The position numbers and the translations under genes are program-made. From Macrolepiota albuminosa (taxonomy: Eukaryota > Basidiomycota > Agaricomycetes > Agaricales > Agaricaceae), in assembly GCA_027475525.1 (NCBI GenBank), contig JAMWFC010000042.1, positions 87,520 through 151,519 of the forward strand: a DNA stretch of 64,000 bases, read 5' to 3'. Shown piece by piece: positions 11,660 to 23,258 of the stretch. Below the pieces are notes generated by a model. That model was not told where the DNA came from and did not search any database. It saw only the letters and a list, made by a program, of their open reading frames with translations. Each line of letters starts with the position of its first letter. The first letter of the stretch is position 1.

Positions 11660-14106
11660 ATGCCTGGAGGCCCTGCTGCATCAGGAGGAGGGATCGGGGG
11701 AACAAGAAAGGCAACAACTTAGTCAATTGACTGACTTACCTGACTGACTTGTCATTCGTTCGTTTATCCAGAATAAGCTCGCGGGAGTCGCGTTAACAGG
11801 TCAGTTGCCTTTTCATCGTCACATTTCAAATCTCACCATTGTTCTACTGGTTTGCAGCCTTCAGTGCCTTCGGTGGTATCCTTTTTGGATACGACACTGG
11901 TGTTATCAATGGAGTAAAGGAAATGAAGGACTGGTTGCGAACTTTCGGTTATCCCGACCCAAGTACACCATCCGGTTACACCATTTCTTCCGCGAACGAA
12001 TCCTTGGTCGTATCCATCCTCTCTGCCGGAACCTTCTTCGGTGCCCTTCTAGGCGCGCCTATGGCAGGTATAATAAATCCTTGGTCGTATCCATCCTCTC
12101 TGCCGGAACCTTCTTCGGTGCCCTTCTAGGCGCGCCTATGGCAGGTATAATAAATCTTCATTCTGAAAATGGACGGTGGTCATAACTTTTTCAGATTACA
12201 TCGGCAGAAAATGGGGTATTATTATTGCCTGCCTTGTCTTTTCTGTCGGCGTCGCGATGCAGACCGCCGCGACAGCAATCCCCCTTTTCGTCCGTAGTTT
12301 CCCCGTTCTCTAGGCATACATTATTTAATTTTTCTAGGTTGTTGGTCGCGTTTTCGCTGGACTCGGGGTCGGACTGGTGTCATGCTTGGTACCGATGTAT
12401 CAATCTGAATGGTATTTACACAATCTGACTCGTCAAGAATCTATTCTGACAGATCTTCAGCTCCCCGAAATGGATTCGCGGTGCCATCGTCTCGATGTAT
12501 CAATGGGCTATCACAATCGGTTTACTCGTTTCTGCCATCGTCAACAACTTCACCCAGGATCGGGATGACCACTCCTCATACCGCATTCCTATCGCCATTC
12601 AATTCATCTGGGCTGCCATTCTTGCTGGGGGAATGCTGTTCCTCCCAGAAGTATATATTCTATCTTTCGCATTGATACTTGATTGACTAAGAATTCCAAA
12701 GTCCCCTAGGTGGCTCGTCAAACGAGGTCATGATAACGATGCCGCTACCGCTTTGAGCAGGGTCACTGGTCACAAGAGGACTGATTATGAAGTCGAGGTT
12801 GAGCTGGAAGAGATTCGTGCCAACCTCCAAGCAGAATTGGCTCTGGGTGAAAGCTCTTACCTCGATTGCTTCAGATGCACCAAGAACAGGATTGCACTCC
12901 GTACTCTCACCGGTATCTTCATCCAAGCTTGGCAGCAGGTCAGATCTAGCTCATATATATATCTTTCTTCTTCGTTGATAACACATCTTTCCGACAGCTG
13001 ACAGGAAGTAAGCGGTATTATTGACCATACCCAAGGCCGAACTCTAACTAACTCTCTAGTTAACTTCATCTTCTACTACGGCACAACCTTTTTCCAGAAT
13101 TCCGGCATTTCTGACCCCTTCTTAATCACTATTGCTACTAACATCGTCAATGTCTTCATGACACTGCCTTCCAGAATTCCGGCATTTCTGACCCCTTCTT
13201 AATCACTATTGCTACTAACATCGTCAATGTCTTCATGACACTGCCTGGAATGTGGGGTGTTGAGCGTTTCGGTCGCCGGCGCCTCCTTCTCGTAGGCGCA
13301 GCCGGAATGTGTATCTGCGAGTTCATCATTGCTATTGTCGGTGTCACCGTATCTGTACAGAACCTTGCTGGTCAGAAAGTCCTGATCGCGTTCGTTTGCA
13401 TCTACATTGTATGTGTCTCCATTCATATCACAACATACGAATATGAACGTCCGTGTCTTCCTCTAGGCCTTCTTTGCCTCGACATGGGGTCCAATTGCCT
13501 GGGTCATCACTGGAGAGATATTTCCACTCCAGGTTCGGGCAAAGGCTATGTCTCTCTCCGTTGCCAGTAATTGGTGATTTTCCATTTTGGAGAGATATTT
13601 CCACTCCAGGTTCGGGCAAAGGCTATGTCTCTCTCCGTTGCCAGTAATTGGTGATTTTCCATTTCTCATTTGTCATTAGACACTCGCTAATCTTCATGAA
13701 GGCTATGGAATTTCGGTATTGGTTATGCCAGTCAGTATTTCCTTCTTTTTAAGTTGAAACTGTGATGAACCAGCACATTAGCTCCTTACCTCGTCAACGA
13801 TCAGCCAGGCTCCGCCGGTCTGGAAGCGAAGGTGTTCTTCATCTGGGGTTCTACATGTTTCTGCTGCATCATTTTCACATACTTCTGTGTACCTGAGGTC
13901 TGCTCCAGCTATTCTATTGACGAAAAGTACATGTTAACGTATGTCTACAGACCAAGGGACTATCTCTGGAACAGATCGATCTTATGTACCAGAATACACT
14001 GCCCGTAAACTCTCTGAAATACCGTCGACGACTCATGTCAGAGGGTACATCTGCAGTCCCCGACAAAGATGCGAAAACCGAGGCAAGGCCTGATGACAAG
14101 GCCTGA
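11660..14106 (+). CDS. MFS sugar porter (monosaccharide transporter)
   Basis: Exon 1 codes MPGGPAASGGGIGG; exon 2 codes NKLAGVALT. The sugar-porter pattern follows: AFGGILFGYDTGVING (TM1), DYIGRKWG, GRVFAGLGVGLVSCLVPMYQSE, the RGA loop, PESPRWLVKRG, QQLTGVNFIFYYG, ERFGRRRLLL, WVITGEIFPLQVRAKAMS and a final VPETKGLSLEQ. Twelve membrane helices are expected, and the protein should import hexoses at the plasma membrane by proton symport. The C-terminus has a charged tail (DKDAKTEARPDDKA). Intron 1 appears to use a GC donor (GCAACA at 11711). Three 77-bp duplications (from 11999, 13092 and 13511) break the frame, and removing one copy of each restores it. The exact sugar cannot be read from sequence. 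Confidence 0.93.
11999..12155. repeat. 77-bp tandem duplication (sugar porter TM2 exon)
   Basis: 12002-12078 and 12079-12155 are identical, with 3 bp of extra edge match. The segment codes the end of TM2 (GTFFGALLGAPMA) and the adjacent 5' splice site. Confidence 0.9.
13092..13245. repeat. 77-bp tandem duplication (sugar porter)
   Basis: 13092-13168 equals 13169-13245. It repeats the codons for SGISDPFLITIATNIVNVF and shifts the frame. Confidence 0.9.
13511..13664. repeat. 77-bp tandem duplication (sugar porter)
   Basis: 13511-13587 equals 13588-13664. It repeats the GEIFPLQVRAKAMSLSVAS codons and the following 5' splice site. Confidence 0.9.
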
Positions 14107-14531
14107 GCCATCTTCCTTGGGAATATGATGAGTCAAACAGGCATCGGTTCTAGTTATTTCTCAAAGCCCTTTGTATCTGTCATTGTTTCCACCACATACT
14201 TTGTAACACATCCATAATGTGTATCATATGTTCAACATTTGCTAATCAAATGTTTCATTGTAATCCATCAAGGATTGTACAATCTACGATTTGAACAAAT
14301 TAATATTCTTGAGAAATATCAAGTAAAATACTTCAATTCGTTAATGCATACATTAACATATCCAAATCATGCAATATTCGACCCACGATTCTTCTGCGCA
14401 TTGACATCACTAAAGGACTCTATGTCCGAGAAACTCGACATAATCATGCAATATTCGACCCACGATTCTTCTGCGCATTGACATCACTAAAGGACTCTAT
14501 GTCCGAGAAACTCGACATGAGGAGGGAGATC
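14107..14531. other. Convergent intergenic region, nothing but a duplication
   Basis: 3' flanks of the sugar porter and the deubiquitinase. AT-rich, with the 77-bp duplication at 14365. No gene recognised. Confidence 0.5.
14365..14518. repeat. 77-bp tandem duplication (intergenic)
   Basis: 14365-14441 equals 14442-14518. It lies outside any coding region, showing the duplications are not tied to genes. Confidence 0.9.
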
Positions 14532-17500
14532 CTAATCCAGCCCTGGATCTGGCGAACTTCCAGGTACGACCTCCTTCACGCCTACTTCAATTGACGGTGT
14601 GTTTCCTTCCCAGTCTTCATACAGATCCTCTGAGTCTATCTCAGCCTCATTTGAAGACGTGGGTGACGCCTTCGTGGATGGATCGGGAAAGTCAAAACGC
14701 TCCGACGACAAGAGGAGTGGGTCGAGAGTTTCAGAGTATTGATCCTGTGTTTGGGACTCAAATGAGGGCAGATGGTCTGGAGACGGTGAAGTAACGGAGG
14801 AATTGGACCCTTGAGAGCGAAGTGACCAAGGGTCAACGGAAGGAGGTTGAGGTTCCGGTAACGGGAGGGTAGTCAGACAGCCACAGTCCTCATTGGGTGG
14901 AGTAGGGAGTTGAGTCTCGATGGTCATTTTAGTATCATCTAGATCTTCTTTTCGCTTTAATCGAGCTTCCTCGACCTTGTAATGAGTCTTTCCGCCGAGA
15001 GGAGTAGTAGACCGTCTTCGATAGAACAATAGATAAGCACTTGCATTCTAGAAACACGTGTACGTGAATATGCGCAGGCTACATCAACAAGATGATTGAA
15101 CTCACGACTGCATCGTTGGCTTTGGCAGCAGTCACAAACGAGTCATCGAAGTGAAACCATTTGTCATTAAAGTGATTGAGCGCGTAAGCGCGGTAATGTC
15201 CACCACCAAGGCCTCCCATATGCTCGTCAACTCCGAATAAATCATATACCAGAGGCTCGTCAAGGTTTCCAAATTCAAACTCTGTAAGATCGATCCCTTG
15301 CTCCGCGAGTTTCTTAGCAACCGCCCGCTCTCTAACCATGTCGCCAAGGTCAAGACCTTCTATAGGAAAATCAATGAAGGTATCAATCTTATCCCGTAGG
15401 GTCCGACTATTGCTAAAGCGTTTGAGATGTACGACAAGAATATCCGGAGCCTTCCAGAGGTCAAATTTCTTCGTAGCTTGCTGGTGCTTTTTGCACTGTG
15501 GACAGTACCAGAGATCATCTTCTCCGAGTTTTTCCTCCTTCGTAAACTCGTCCAGACAGTCCTGCAGGGTCAAGCCCCTTTTCCTCTTTTCCATGGCTGC
15601 CGTCTTCGACTGGAGGTATTCAGGGTGTTGGAATTCAGGCCAGGTATCCCAGAGAGCATGTTCATAGCGTGATCGGTCGTCGCCGAAGTAATAGGCCTTC
15701 ATATTCTCGTCGAATTCGCAGTAGAAGGCATCACCTTCACGAAGGAGGATCGGTTCTACATCTGCCGACTCAATGCGGCGGTCCCAAGACTCCCATCGGT
15801 TGTTGGTGTAGTAACTCGATTGCGTGCCGTAGTCTTTGTGATTGCTCTGCAGTCTCAAGTTGAAGATATCCTTTTTGGTGTCCACTGGTCGAGGCATTAT
15901 AATGCTGGGCGTACAATCAAACAAGTCATTCTCATCTACTAAAGTGAACTCCTTTTCGTCAACGATATCGCCGTCTATCGGTTCGACTTCCTCATGTGTG
16001 ACGACTTTGCCATCCTCTGTGATCTCGGTAAGTGAGTCAGCAGGAACAGGAGGAAAACCATTGAGTGTGATGGAGACCGGATCTGCCTCCAAGGCGGTCG
16101 TTGCTTCCCATCTAAAGAGGTCTCTAGCATTGGCAGTCCACCGTCGCAAACGTTCTATAACTGCATCGTACATTGCATTGACATCGGTGGCCTGCTCTGG
16201 AGTGATAGCAACGACACTGGGATAACCAAAAAGTGATCCAGCCTTGTTCGGTATATAAGAAGTGCGCGCAGTTGGATTGAGGTCACAAAGATACATGGGA
16301 ACTATGATGGGGTCACCGGCTTGTCTTTTATAAGACTTGTTTTGTTGTGAGTTGCAGGGAAGCTCGAAACAAACAATGATATCGTTATCTGACACGTCTC
16401 CACAAGGAAGACTATCATCAAGGTTCTTGTAGAATCTATTGTTGAATATTTCTAGTGTGAGAAGCTGATAAAAAAATCAGGGTTGAAAGTTTGTCCTCAC
16501 AGAATCGAGACTCACATTTTCTGGACTAACATCCATCCAATGACCAAGAAGAACCTTGAGCTCTTTGAAGGACGCATCCCTGCCAATTTCAACAGGTACC
16601 TAAAGGAGATTCAATCATTGATCAGGATTGCAAAACATTACAGGCAATATGGTACCTTGCGATGGGGTTTGTCTATGTCCCAGGGTACATAATAGATACT
16701 ATGTTTCCATTTCTTGTTGACAGGTAATGGAAGTGTTAAGTACATGAAGGGATCGAAAGTAATCGAGACCTACGTGGCCAGGTCAACGTCATTGAAAAGG
16801 CAACGGTAGAAGGCTCACCTTCTCGCATTCAGGACAGATCAGAGTGCTTTGATACTGGCCTTGAAAGAGATCGACGATGACACTGTCATTTCTCTTCATG
16901 TAGCCCTCCCACGAAAGTTTGGCAAGTTTCACGAGTTCCAGATCTCCACCACCTTCCCAGTCCGGCTTTTCTACGTAAGGCTTTTTCAAAACACGATTAA
17001 GATCTTCATGAAGACCGTCAAGCAGGAAAGCTACAAGTTCCTGTGAGTCATGTTGTTGGTATCCGCTGAACTGGGGTGCGAAGCGCTGAAGCTGCGACTT
17101 GAATTCACGAGGAGAATATGACGTGGAGGTCCCGCTGGAAGCCCAGATACGCTGGAGGAGAGTGCCGAAGGCCTGAGCAATAGCACCGTGCATGCCGAGA
17201 GGGTTATCAGGGTTTAATTCCTCTTGATACAGGCCGGCTATGGAATAGTCAGGTCAGAGAGGTATCGGATTGCAGTATCATTAATCATACTCAAAAAGTA
17301 ATCGGTGAGTTCCTTGCTGTGTGCAAGACATTGGAGTGCAGAATTCATGAAGCAGGTATTTCCCCTAGATAGTTTGTCAGGAAAACAAAGGAAATGGTAA
17401 ATGGACGACTAACATGTTTCCCAGACCCAAGGTCCCAGGTACAATCGGCTTCTCTTTGGAAACGGAGGAAAAGGACGACTTCCATGATGAGGAAAGACCA

Positions 17501-18683
17501 TAACCACTATCCGGTCGCACGACAGATGTCGAGGTCGTTGATGTGGTGCTAGTCCCTGGCATGCGGTTGAAAAAACCATCTGAAGATTTAAAAAGCACTT
17601 CCGGACTTCCAGCGGACGTCGGAGGGGGAGGTAGAACAGCTTCTGAAAGCCAGCCAGACTCATCCTTGAATTCAACCACAAAACAATCATCAGATTCCAC
17701 AGATTCGTCCTCTAGAGTCTTCAAACTATCTTCCGAGATCTTTCTCTTAGAATTTGTAAGTTGAGAAACGGGAAATTCGAGAGACGTCCAGTCGTCCTCT
17801 ATGGTATCAACTTTCCAGACACGATAGGCTGCGTCGCTTTTGCCTTCTGGAACTACAGCGGCAGCAAGTAGAGAGTTCAAAATCTTGATTGTCTCCCCTG
17901 CAGAAACGGTGACGCGAGCACAAGAAGTATCTTCAGATTTTGCCTTCGCAAGTCTGAAAACTTTCAAAACCGGAGGGCGAAGCTCTAGAGAAATATGTTT
18001 GGACGATCCTCTCTCGATTACCCGTCGTGGAAGTGGATGTGTTGCTTCACCATACCTGCCGTTGTCCACTTAGCAAACAACTGATAAATTTGATACACAA
18101 TATCTCACCAAGACACAAAGCACTGCCAGACCTCTTCGGGCACAAACTCTAGATCGACGCCCTCAGATATTGATGTGAGAAGATTGTTGTATGAATCGAG
18201 AAGAGGAGAGTTATCAACCGGACCGAGATCCTGCTCATTGACTGGACCTTCCTTGTCTATTTCACCCGTCAAAGCTTTCCGCCAGCGTTTCCACCAATGT
18301 CTCGCGACCAAATACCACGTCTCCCCGACTTCCATTCTGCGCACTTTGCAGCGATCCACAAACGCCACTCTTTCTTCGGCAGGAGTCACTTTGAGGACCT
18401 TGGGTGATGTCGAAGGTTCTGGCACGAGCGCAAGGATATCCTCCCCACCTTGCTCTGCCATATAAGTGTCTATATCGTGATTAGAATCAGCGATGGTTAA
18501 TGTAGACATCTGGTCTGCTCGTGGGCTCCTGGGGTTAAGATCAACAGAGTTTGGGTCGGCTGCAGTGCGCTTGAGCAAGGAAGATGATGTATCGGACTGC
18601 ATGGACTGACTTCGTTGGCGTTTTCGACTGCGTTGGCTATCAGTTGGCGATGGAGAACTTGCTGGAGAGGGTTGAAGAACCAT
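14532..18683 (-). CDS. UBP12: Ubiquitin-specific protease, USP15/Ubp12 type
   Basis: Starts [13 protein letters not shown] with a Ser/Arg-rich disordered N-terminus. A DUSP domain follows ([16 protein letters not shown] ... [12 protein letters not shown]), then a ubiquitin-like/linker region. The catalytic domain begins with the Cys box, split by an intron inside it: [18 protein letters not shown] near 17400. Next are [20 protein letters not shown], zinc-ribbon pairs CPEC and [14 protein letters not shown], and the His box [13 protein letters not shown] with WFHFDDSFV. The protein ends in an acidic, Ser/Pro-rich tail at 14532. Such enzymes remove ubiquitin from nuclear and cytosolic targets (Ubp12 in yeast, USP4/11/15 in animals). 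Length, about 1,200 residues, is normal. It diverges from the dihydroxyacetone kinase gene across a 257-bp promoter region. Confidence 0.92.
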
Positions 18684-18940
18684 TTTCCGTGCAAAGAGAT
18701 TAATGTTACAGAGGAAAAGAAAAAAAAGCCGCCACGCGAGCTTATAGCGTCTCAAAGAACAAGATCACAGAAAAACAAAAGCTTCCCTCCACACACGCAA
18801 GCCAGGCAAGATTAACGAGATCCTCCACGTGATCCGATTGATAATCTGATCGCTGTAGACTTTATATGAGAACAATTGAATGACACACGTTTCCCTCCTC
18901 TTTCAACGTAGCATCTATCATAAGTTCATCGGCCCCTACT

Positions 18941-21371
18941 ATGTCTATTCAAAGTGGGATCCCTTTCATTTCTCCTAGCTTCATTTTCAATAGTGTCCTT
19001 TGAACAGATAAGCATTTCCTAAATACTCCCGAATCTCTTGTTCTTGATTCTCTTCGTGGTCTTTGTACAACAAATCCGGACCTAGTCCTGGATGAGAAGA
19101 ACAAAAGTAGTTTTTTGTCTTGTTGTATTGGCAATTGCTGACGACGGTTAGCCGTTTATCTTGGTTCCCATGACCGATCGAAAGTCGCGCTGCTTTGTGG
19201 AGGAGGATCTGGTCATGAACCGGCCCATGCGGGTTTTGTTGGTAAGATAACATCTACTCATTGTTTGCAGAAATTATACTATTTGAATCAGGCCAAGGCA
19301 TTTTAACAGGTGAGGCGCATTACGTGCATGAGTCACCTCTCTCACCGATTTGACGTGAGGTGCTGTGTGTGGGAACGTCTTCGCCTCTCCGAACGCAAGT
19401 CAAGTACGCCGTGGAATTGAATCGGTTGATAATGACAAAGGGTACGATTAATAACTTTTTTCAATATTGGTCGGCAGTGAAAAACTTCTTCAGAACTGTT
19501 ATCATCGTAAAGTGACTAATGTTTACTTTCTACCCGATCGGATCGTGAACAGATTATAGAAATTACACCGGTGACGTTTTAAATTTCGGACTGGCTAAAG
19601 AACAATATGCTGCGCTCCACCCAGAAAAGGCTGGTCTGGTGAAATTCGTTATTGTCGGAGACGATGTTGCTGTAGGAAAAACGCAAGGAAGCATTGTTGG
19701 CAGACGGTATATAAAGCTCTCTGCTTCCAGTATCATCAGTACCTTACGTACTCCACAGTGGACTTGCGGGAACAGTATTAGTATACAAAATTGCGGGAGC
19801 TTTGGCTCATCGTGGGGCAAGCCTTGATGAAGTATACACTCTTGCCCAATGGGTCTCATCGAATGTCGCTACGATCGGCGTGGGCTTGGACCATTGTCAT
19901 GTATATCGTCAAGTAGAAGCACAATTCGAATCAGCTCATGATGTAAATTCAGGTTCCGGGCACCGCAGCAGCAAAGTCTCATCTCCAGACTTCTGAAATC
20001 GAGATAGGAATGGGCATCCATAATGAAAGCGGAAATCGTCGTCTTTCGCCTAATCCTCCTCTGAAGGAGCTTATTCCTCACCTTCTTGATTTACTTATGT
20101 CTACTTCAGACCACGAGCGTTCATTCCTGCCTTTCCAGAATCAGAATGGCAAAGACGAGGTCGTAGTTATGATCAACAATCTTGGCGGAGTCAGTGAATT
20201 GGAGCTTGGTGCTATTTCGAACGAGGTGTACACCACTCTTCATGCACGCGGGGTTCTGGTACTTCGTATATTCTCCGGAACTTTCATGGTAAGTTCTCAG
20301 TAAAGGATACTTGAATCTATGTGATCTTGGAGACCCTTAGACGAGCCTTAATATGCCGGGATTCTCAATTACTCTTTTGCTCCTTCCGTCCAAGAACCAG
20401 ACTTCTAGTCACACTTATACTCCTGCGCAATCCCTTATCTTGTCTCTTCTTGACGATAAATCTAATGCTCCTGGTTGGAAATGGTCGTCGCGCGTGGTAC
20501 CTCCCAATCAAACTCGGCATGCGCCAGAGACATCAAACACAGAACAGATTACATCTGGATTGCCTTTGAGGGTTACAGACACTATATTCTTTGAAACAAG
20601 CGTTAAACGCGCTTGTGAGGCTTTAATCGCTGCTGAGCCGGAAATTACACGAATGGATACTATTGCAGGTGATGGAGATTGTGGTCTTACCCTGAAGGTT
20701 AAATCATCTTTTACTTCACACTATATGACCAGCGATGGCTAAACTAATGATTTTTAGGCAGGAGCCGAAGGTAAGGATTTATCGGCTCGGATGGCAGCAG
20801 GATAGTGCTTGATATCTGAAATAGCTGTCCTGAAGCAACTTTCGGTAGGAAGGATCAAGGGAAACGATATTAGTGGTTCAGTTATCGCTATCGCCCAGGT
20901 TGCGGAGGAAGCCATGGGAGGCACCAGTGGGGCGCTCTATTCGTACGCATGTCCAAATTCGCGATAGTATTTCTGCGTTCCTGACCAATTCAAATAATAA
21001 GGATATTTTTCTCTGCCCTCGCTCAGGGCCTCCGCTCCAACGCAACCATTGGTGTAACTGTCACAGCTGAGTTATGGAGCAACGCCCTTACATATGCACT
21101 GACAAAATTGTACACTTACACTCGTGCACGCCCCCCCTCTCGCACCCTTGTGGATCCTCTGGCAGCCTTTATTGAAACACTAGCCAAGTCTTCTGGCGGT
21201 GATCTGAAGGCTGCTGTTGAGGCTGCAGCAGCGGGAGCAGAGCACACAAAGGATGTTGAAGCCAAAGCGGGACGCAGTGCCTATGTAGAGGGCGATCGCT
21301 TGAGAAAGGAGAGGATCCCAGATCCGGGAGCGTGGGGTATTAAGACGATTCTGGAGAGCTTGGTGAATTGA
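18941..21371 (+). CDS. DAK1: Dihydroxyacetone kinase (DAK1/DAK2 two-domain)
   Basis: A multi-exon gene: MSIQ splices to [17 protein letters not shown], then [48 protein letters not shown] and [18 protein letters not shown] contains the histidine expected to bind dihydroxyacetone covalently. The DAK2 (ATP-binding) domain shows [64 protein letters not shown] and PDPGAWGI. The enzyme phosphorylates dihydroxyacetone (and glyceraldehyde) with ATP in the cytosol, for glycerol use and methylglyoxal/DHA detoxification. The intron between ILT and AVCG uses a weak acceptor, so that join is approximate. No sign of damage. Confidence 0.93.
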
Positions 21372-21437
21372 CCAGGGAGAGAAGTTAGGAAAATTCATGA
21401 ATTTGTACAATGTATGTAACTAAGTTACCAATGGGAA

Positions 21438-22691
21438 TCATATAAGCACTGCTTGGGTTTTACCACCGAACTGAATTGTCTCCTTGTCAAGTGATTTAAA
21501 CACGTCACCTATGGCATTGGGCGCAGGTACTCCTCTCTCAAATGTTTCCTCCCAGCCATTCAAAATACCTTCGACTACCTTGACTCCAGCCCGATACGTG
21601 TTTTCCAATGATATTGGATAACCAGGACTGGGGCTGAACAAATTTTCAGAAGCACTTTCGCCTTCAGGTGGTCGATCAAAGTCTGAAGCAGCACGCTGAA
21701 TGATAATACGCGCGAAGTCCACTACACCCCGCAAAGTACCACGTAGCAGGACCGCAAGTATTGCATTATCTTCTTGCTGCGACGTGCAATAGACACCTGC
21801 GCCGTGTGTGAACAGCGCCGTTGTGTTCTCAAATGCTTTCGCAAGCAGATTGCCACTCCAAAAGTTATCCGACGTGGCGGTATCACATTTCACGATAGAT
21901 GGGGGCGCTGCTCCAGCTGCGTAGGCAGTAGTGGTTGCGTAATGGGATCGGCGTTTCTGTGAGGCCGCGGAATCTACAAGGTTGGCTTCGTTGGCGAAAG
22001 TGACGGCCAAATTGCGAAGCGCATCGTTGAGTTCGTAAACCTCTGTACCATATAGCTCTCTCGGGTACTGCCAGGGGGCTGTACACCCTTGCGGGATATA
22101 TCCGGTTGGAGAATATACAGGTTTCTCGCGGGCATCAAACTCATATTGCAACGCAACTTGTACAGCGAAACGTGCATAGGTCACGGAGCCGATAGTGGCA
22201 AGTTTCGGGTTTATTCCTGCGACGCCCGCAATGAGGAAGTATGTAGTAGTTAGATCAAAGACGGAAGAATGAAGAAGAGAGCTGATGGTAAGCGCTGCAT
22301 TGATTTCAGCTTCTCCAGTTGTAACCTGGCAGATGACACCATCGTCCGTGCAATGTGCGTCGGGAAATAAGGGAGAAAACCCGGAAATGGTGATGTTTTG
22401 AGCAAGAAGATTGAACTCTGGTATTCCATACCATGCCTCGCCCTCTGAAGAGTACTAGTAATCAAAAGGATTAATGATTGAGGGAGACAGGACGAGTCAG
22501 AAGCTAACTAGTGATATAACAAGCACCTTAGGCTTGATCTTCCCTGGTTCGTTGCCACAAAATGATTGGAGGGAGGCAATTGTCTCCGGAAGAACAGTGG
22601 CATCGCCGGTCAATCTTTTCGAAAAAGCCGAGGGAACGATTGACACTAATAACTGAAGAGCCAGAGAAGACAGGAGTCCCCAGTACATCAT
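21438..22691 (-). CDS. Purine nucleoside permease (NUP family)
   Basis: The start MMYWGLLSSLALQLLVSIV is a signal peptide or anchor. One intron separates KPKVLVISL from SSEGEAWYGIPEFNLLAQN. The family pattern follows: ISGFSPLFPDAHC, VCQVTTGEAEINAALT-like segment, YFLIAGVAGINPKLATIGSV, YARFAVQVALQYEFDARE, GYIPQGCTAPWQYP, CDTATSDNFWSG and EDNAILAVL. These match the fungal NUP proteins, first described as a Candida nucleoside permease. Their fold resembles nucleoside phosphorylases more than a channel, so 'permease' may be a historic label. At about 400 residues the length is normal. The second methionine is an equally good start. Confidence 0.85.
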
Positions 22692-23258
22692 ACCAGTGAG
22701 GTCAAAGAGAATGAGAAGGAAGAGCGGCGCAGTTCACAACAGCTAGACAAGCTTTTCATGTAGTGCTCGTCTTCCAATCTATCACGGCGGCAATAGCTCT
22801 TCAGTCTTGTCTTGAAATGGCACCCTTTGGTTTAGGGCTATGGATGCCATGGTAAAGCACGATAGCTCTGCCTTGCCTTGCGAAAATGGCAAGCACGGGA
22901 GGGAAGGCGCTAGGTAAATATCCGCGGCAGGTACCGAGGTGCCGCTAAGGCGTACATATGGGTTACCATTAGGGTGATCCTGGCTGTCACGTAGCGCGAC
23001 ATATGGGGAAAACTTACGGCTCGGTAACAGCGTTGATTCCCAAATTTACTGGACGTGCTGCTTCAACCCTCACGACGAACCTGAAACTATAGCCAACCTA
23101 TGCAGTATGTGTGTGTAGACTGATAAATTTCCTTCTATTAGAAGGCATACGCATACTTACAACCCGAGCATCCACCGTGGTTGTGTCGGAACCCCAACCA
23201 CACCTCTTACGAACCAATGAACGTTCAAAACGTTCAAAAGTCGACATCTAAATCTGGT
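22692..23258. other. Intergenic stretch upstream of the permease
   Basis: Holds the permease promoter and the CCZ1 3' flank. No other element recognised. Confidence 0.4.

Noticed and set aside
14591..16225. Several plus-strand open frames opposite the deubiquitinase
   Set aside because: Antisense shadows of a well-supported gene.
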